24,196 bases of DNA from PWVB01 sp964530185 (GTDB lineage Bacteria > Chloroflexota > Anaerolineae > B4-G1 > SLSP01): positions 1 through 24,196 of the forward strand of contig CAZHBB010000043.1 in the NCBI GenBank assembly GCA_964530185.1, given 5' to 3'. The stretch's first letter is position 1. Every line of letters begins with the position of its first letter. The translations under genes and the position numbers were made by a program. Under the pieces are notes generated by a model that saw only the letters and a list, made by a program, of their open reading frames with translations, searched no databases and had not been told where the DNA came from. This document shows positions 23,789 to 24,196 of the stretch, in pieces.

Positions 23789-24196
23789 TTAACTACTCAT
23801 GTAATCGGCTACGGATACTGGGCGACTTGCCTCGTAGGACCGTCGCGCCGCCATGCCCAAGGCAATCGCTATGCGGCCGTCTTCCCCCGTGACTGGCGGC
23901 TCACGATCCTCCGCCACACATCGAATGAAGGTCTGCATCTCCTCGACGTACGCTTCAACGTAACGTTCCATAAAGAAATGTAACGGGAGGTCGCGCCGCA
24001 CATTCTGAGAGTCCGCGAGCCACACAGTATTGGGGTACTCGTTCTCCGTGCGTACCACCCCTTGACTACCAAAAACCTCCACCCGCTGATCGTAGCCATA
24101 CGCCGCACGACGGCTGTTATCGATGGTGCCGATCGCCCCATTTGCGAAGCGGAGCATGATGACGACGGTGTCCAGGTCACCAACCTCAGCAATTGC
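23789..24196 (-). CDS. iolG: Inositol 2-dehydrogenase, Gfo/Idh/MocA family, C-terminal 135 residues (runs off right edge)
   Basis: The frame is open from base 24196 to the TAA at 23789-23791, giving 135 residues. It begins AIAEVGDLDTVVIMLRFANG, then IDNSRRAAYGYDQRVEVFG, GVVRTENEYPNTVWL, LHFFMERYVEAYVEEMQTF and PPVTGEDGRIAI. This is the C-terminal alpha/beta domain of the MocA fold; the N-S-R-x-A-x-Y-G-Y-D-Q-R-x-E stretch and F-x-E-R-Y-x-E-A-Y marks are those of myo-inositol 2-dehydrogenases. The NAD-binding domain is beyond the edge. The enzyme would oxidise myo-inositol to scyllo-inosose, the first step of the pathway encoded downstream. Confidence 0.85.
   Translation of the reverse strand, partial: AIAEVGDLDTVVIMLRFANGAIGTIDNSRRAAYGYDQRVEVFGSQGVVRTENEYPNTVWLADSQNVRRDLPLHFFMERYVEAYVEEMQTFIRCVAEDREPPVTGEDGRIAIALGMAARRSYEASRPVSVADYMSS

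Noticed and set aside
23869..24192. 107-aa minus-strand frame at the right edge
   Set aside because: It overlaps iolG in another frame; the MocA motifs are in the 23789-24196 frame.

Overview
The window looks like a chromosomal piece of a bacterium that I would place tentatively in Chloroflexota (Anaerolineae or relatives). The pointers are giant PTPS-related/YfhO-like membrane proteins with tandem C-terminal beta domains, free-standing Reg_prop propellers, zinc-ribbon/one-TM proteins, frequent GTG starts and moderately high GC. No rRNA, tRNA, CRISPR array, insertion sequence or phage gene was recognised. A run of ten Ns (15292-15301) marks a scaffold join, so the left and right parts may be less firmly linked than the coordinates suggest.

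Left part (1-5197). An envelope-lipid-like minus-strand operon holds a CDP-alcohol phosphatidyltransferase, a 1058-aa membrane protein and a second paralogue that runs off the left edge. The last two overlap by 11 bases. A divergent plus-strand gene encodes an alkaline-phosphatase-superfamily phosphodiesterase. Each side of the divergent region has a good sigma70-type promoter, and the minus-strand one appears to give a leaderless transcript.

Middle part (5300-15068). One long minus-strand run of closely spaced genes is read in the order 13232 to 5300. It starts with four poorly characterised genes: a helical/Trp-rich membrane protein, a secreted or anchored Pro-linker protein, an EspG-like protein with a C-terminal zinc ribbon, and a zinc-ribbon/TM protein with an outside beta domain. 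These are followed by a Fe3+-type ABC importer (lipoprotein, double permease, short ATPase) and a membrane-anchored seven-bladed Reg_prop propeller. Upstream lie a NUDIX hydrolase, a small membrane protein and a NYN nuclease whose C-terminus resembles a cold-shock domain.

Right part (15302-24196). After a cold-shock protein gene with a strong terminator comes a seven-gene minus-strand catabolic cluster. Its first four genes, read from the right edge, match the Thermotoga-type inositol pathway: iolG (inositol dehydrogenase, partial), iolM (scyllo-inosose 3-dehydrogenase), iolN (3-dehydro-scyllo-inosose hydrolase, creatininase fold) and iolO (5-keto-L-gluconate epimerase). Together they would convert myo-inositol to D-tagaturonate without the classical IolE/D/B/C/J route. 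Three further hydrolases follow on the same strand: a nitrilase-GDPD fusion, a DUF3604/PHP-like protein and a C45 (penicillin acyltransferase-like) Ntn hydrolase. I infer that they release inositol from a phosphodiester- or amide-linked precursor. This extended cluster is the most interesting system in the window. An 18-bp perfect palindrome between iolG and iolM and a strong hairpin between iolN and iolO are candidate control elements.
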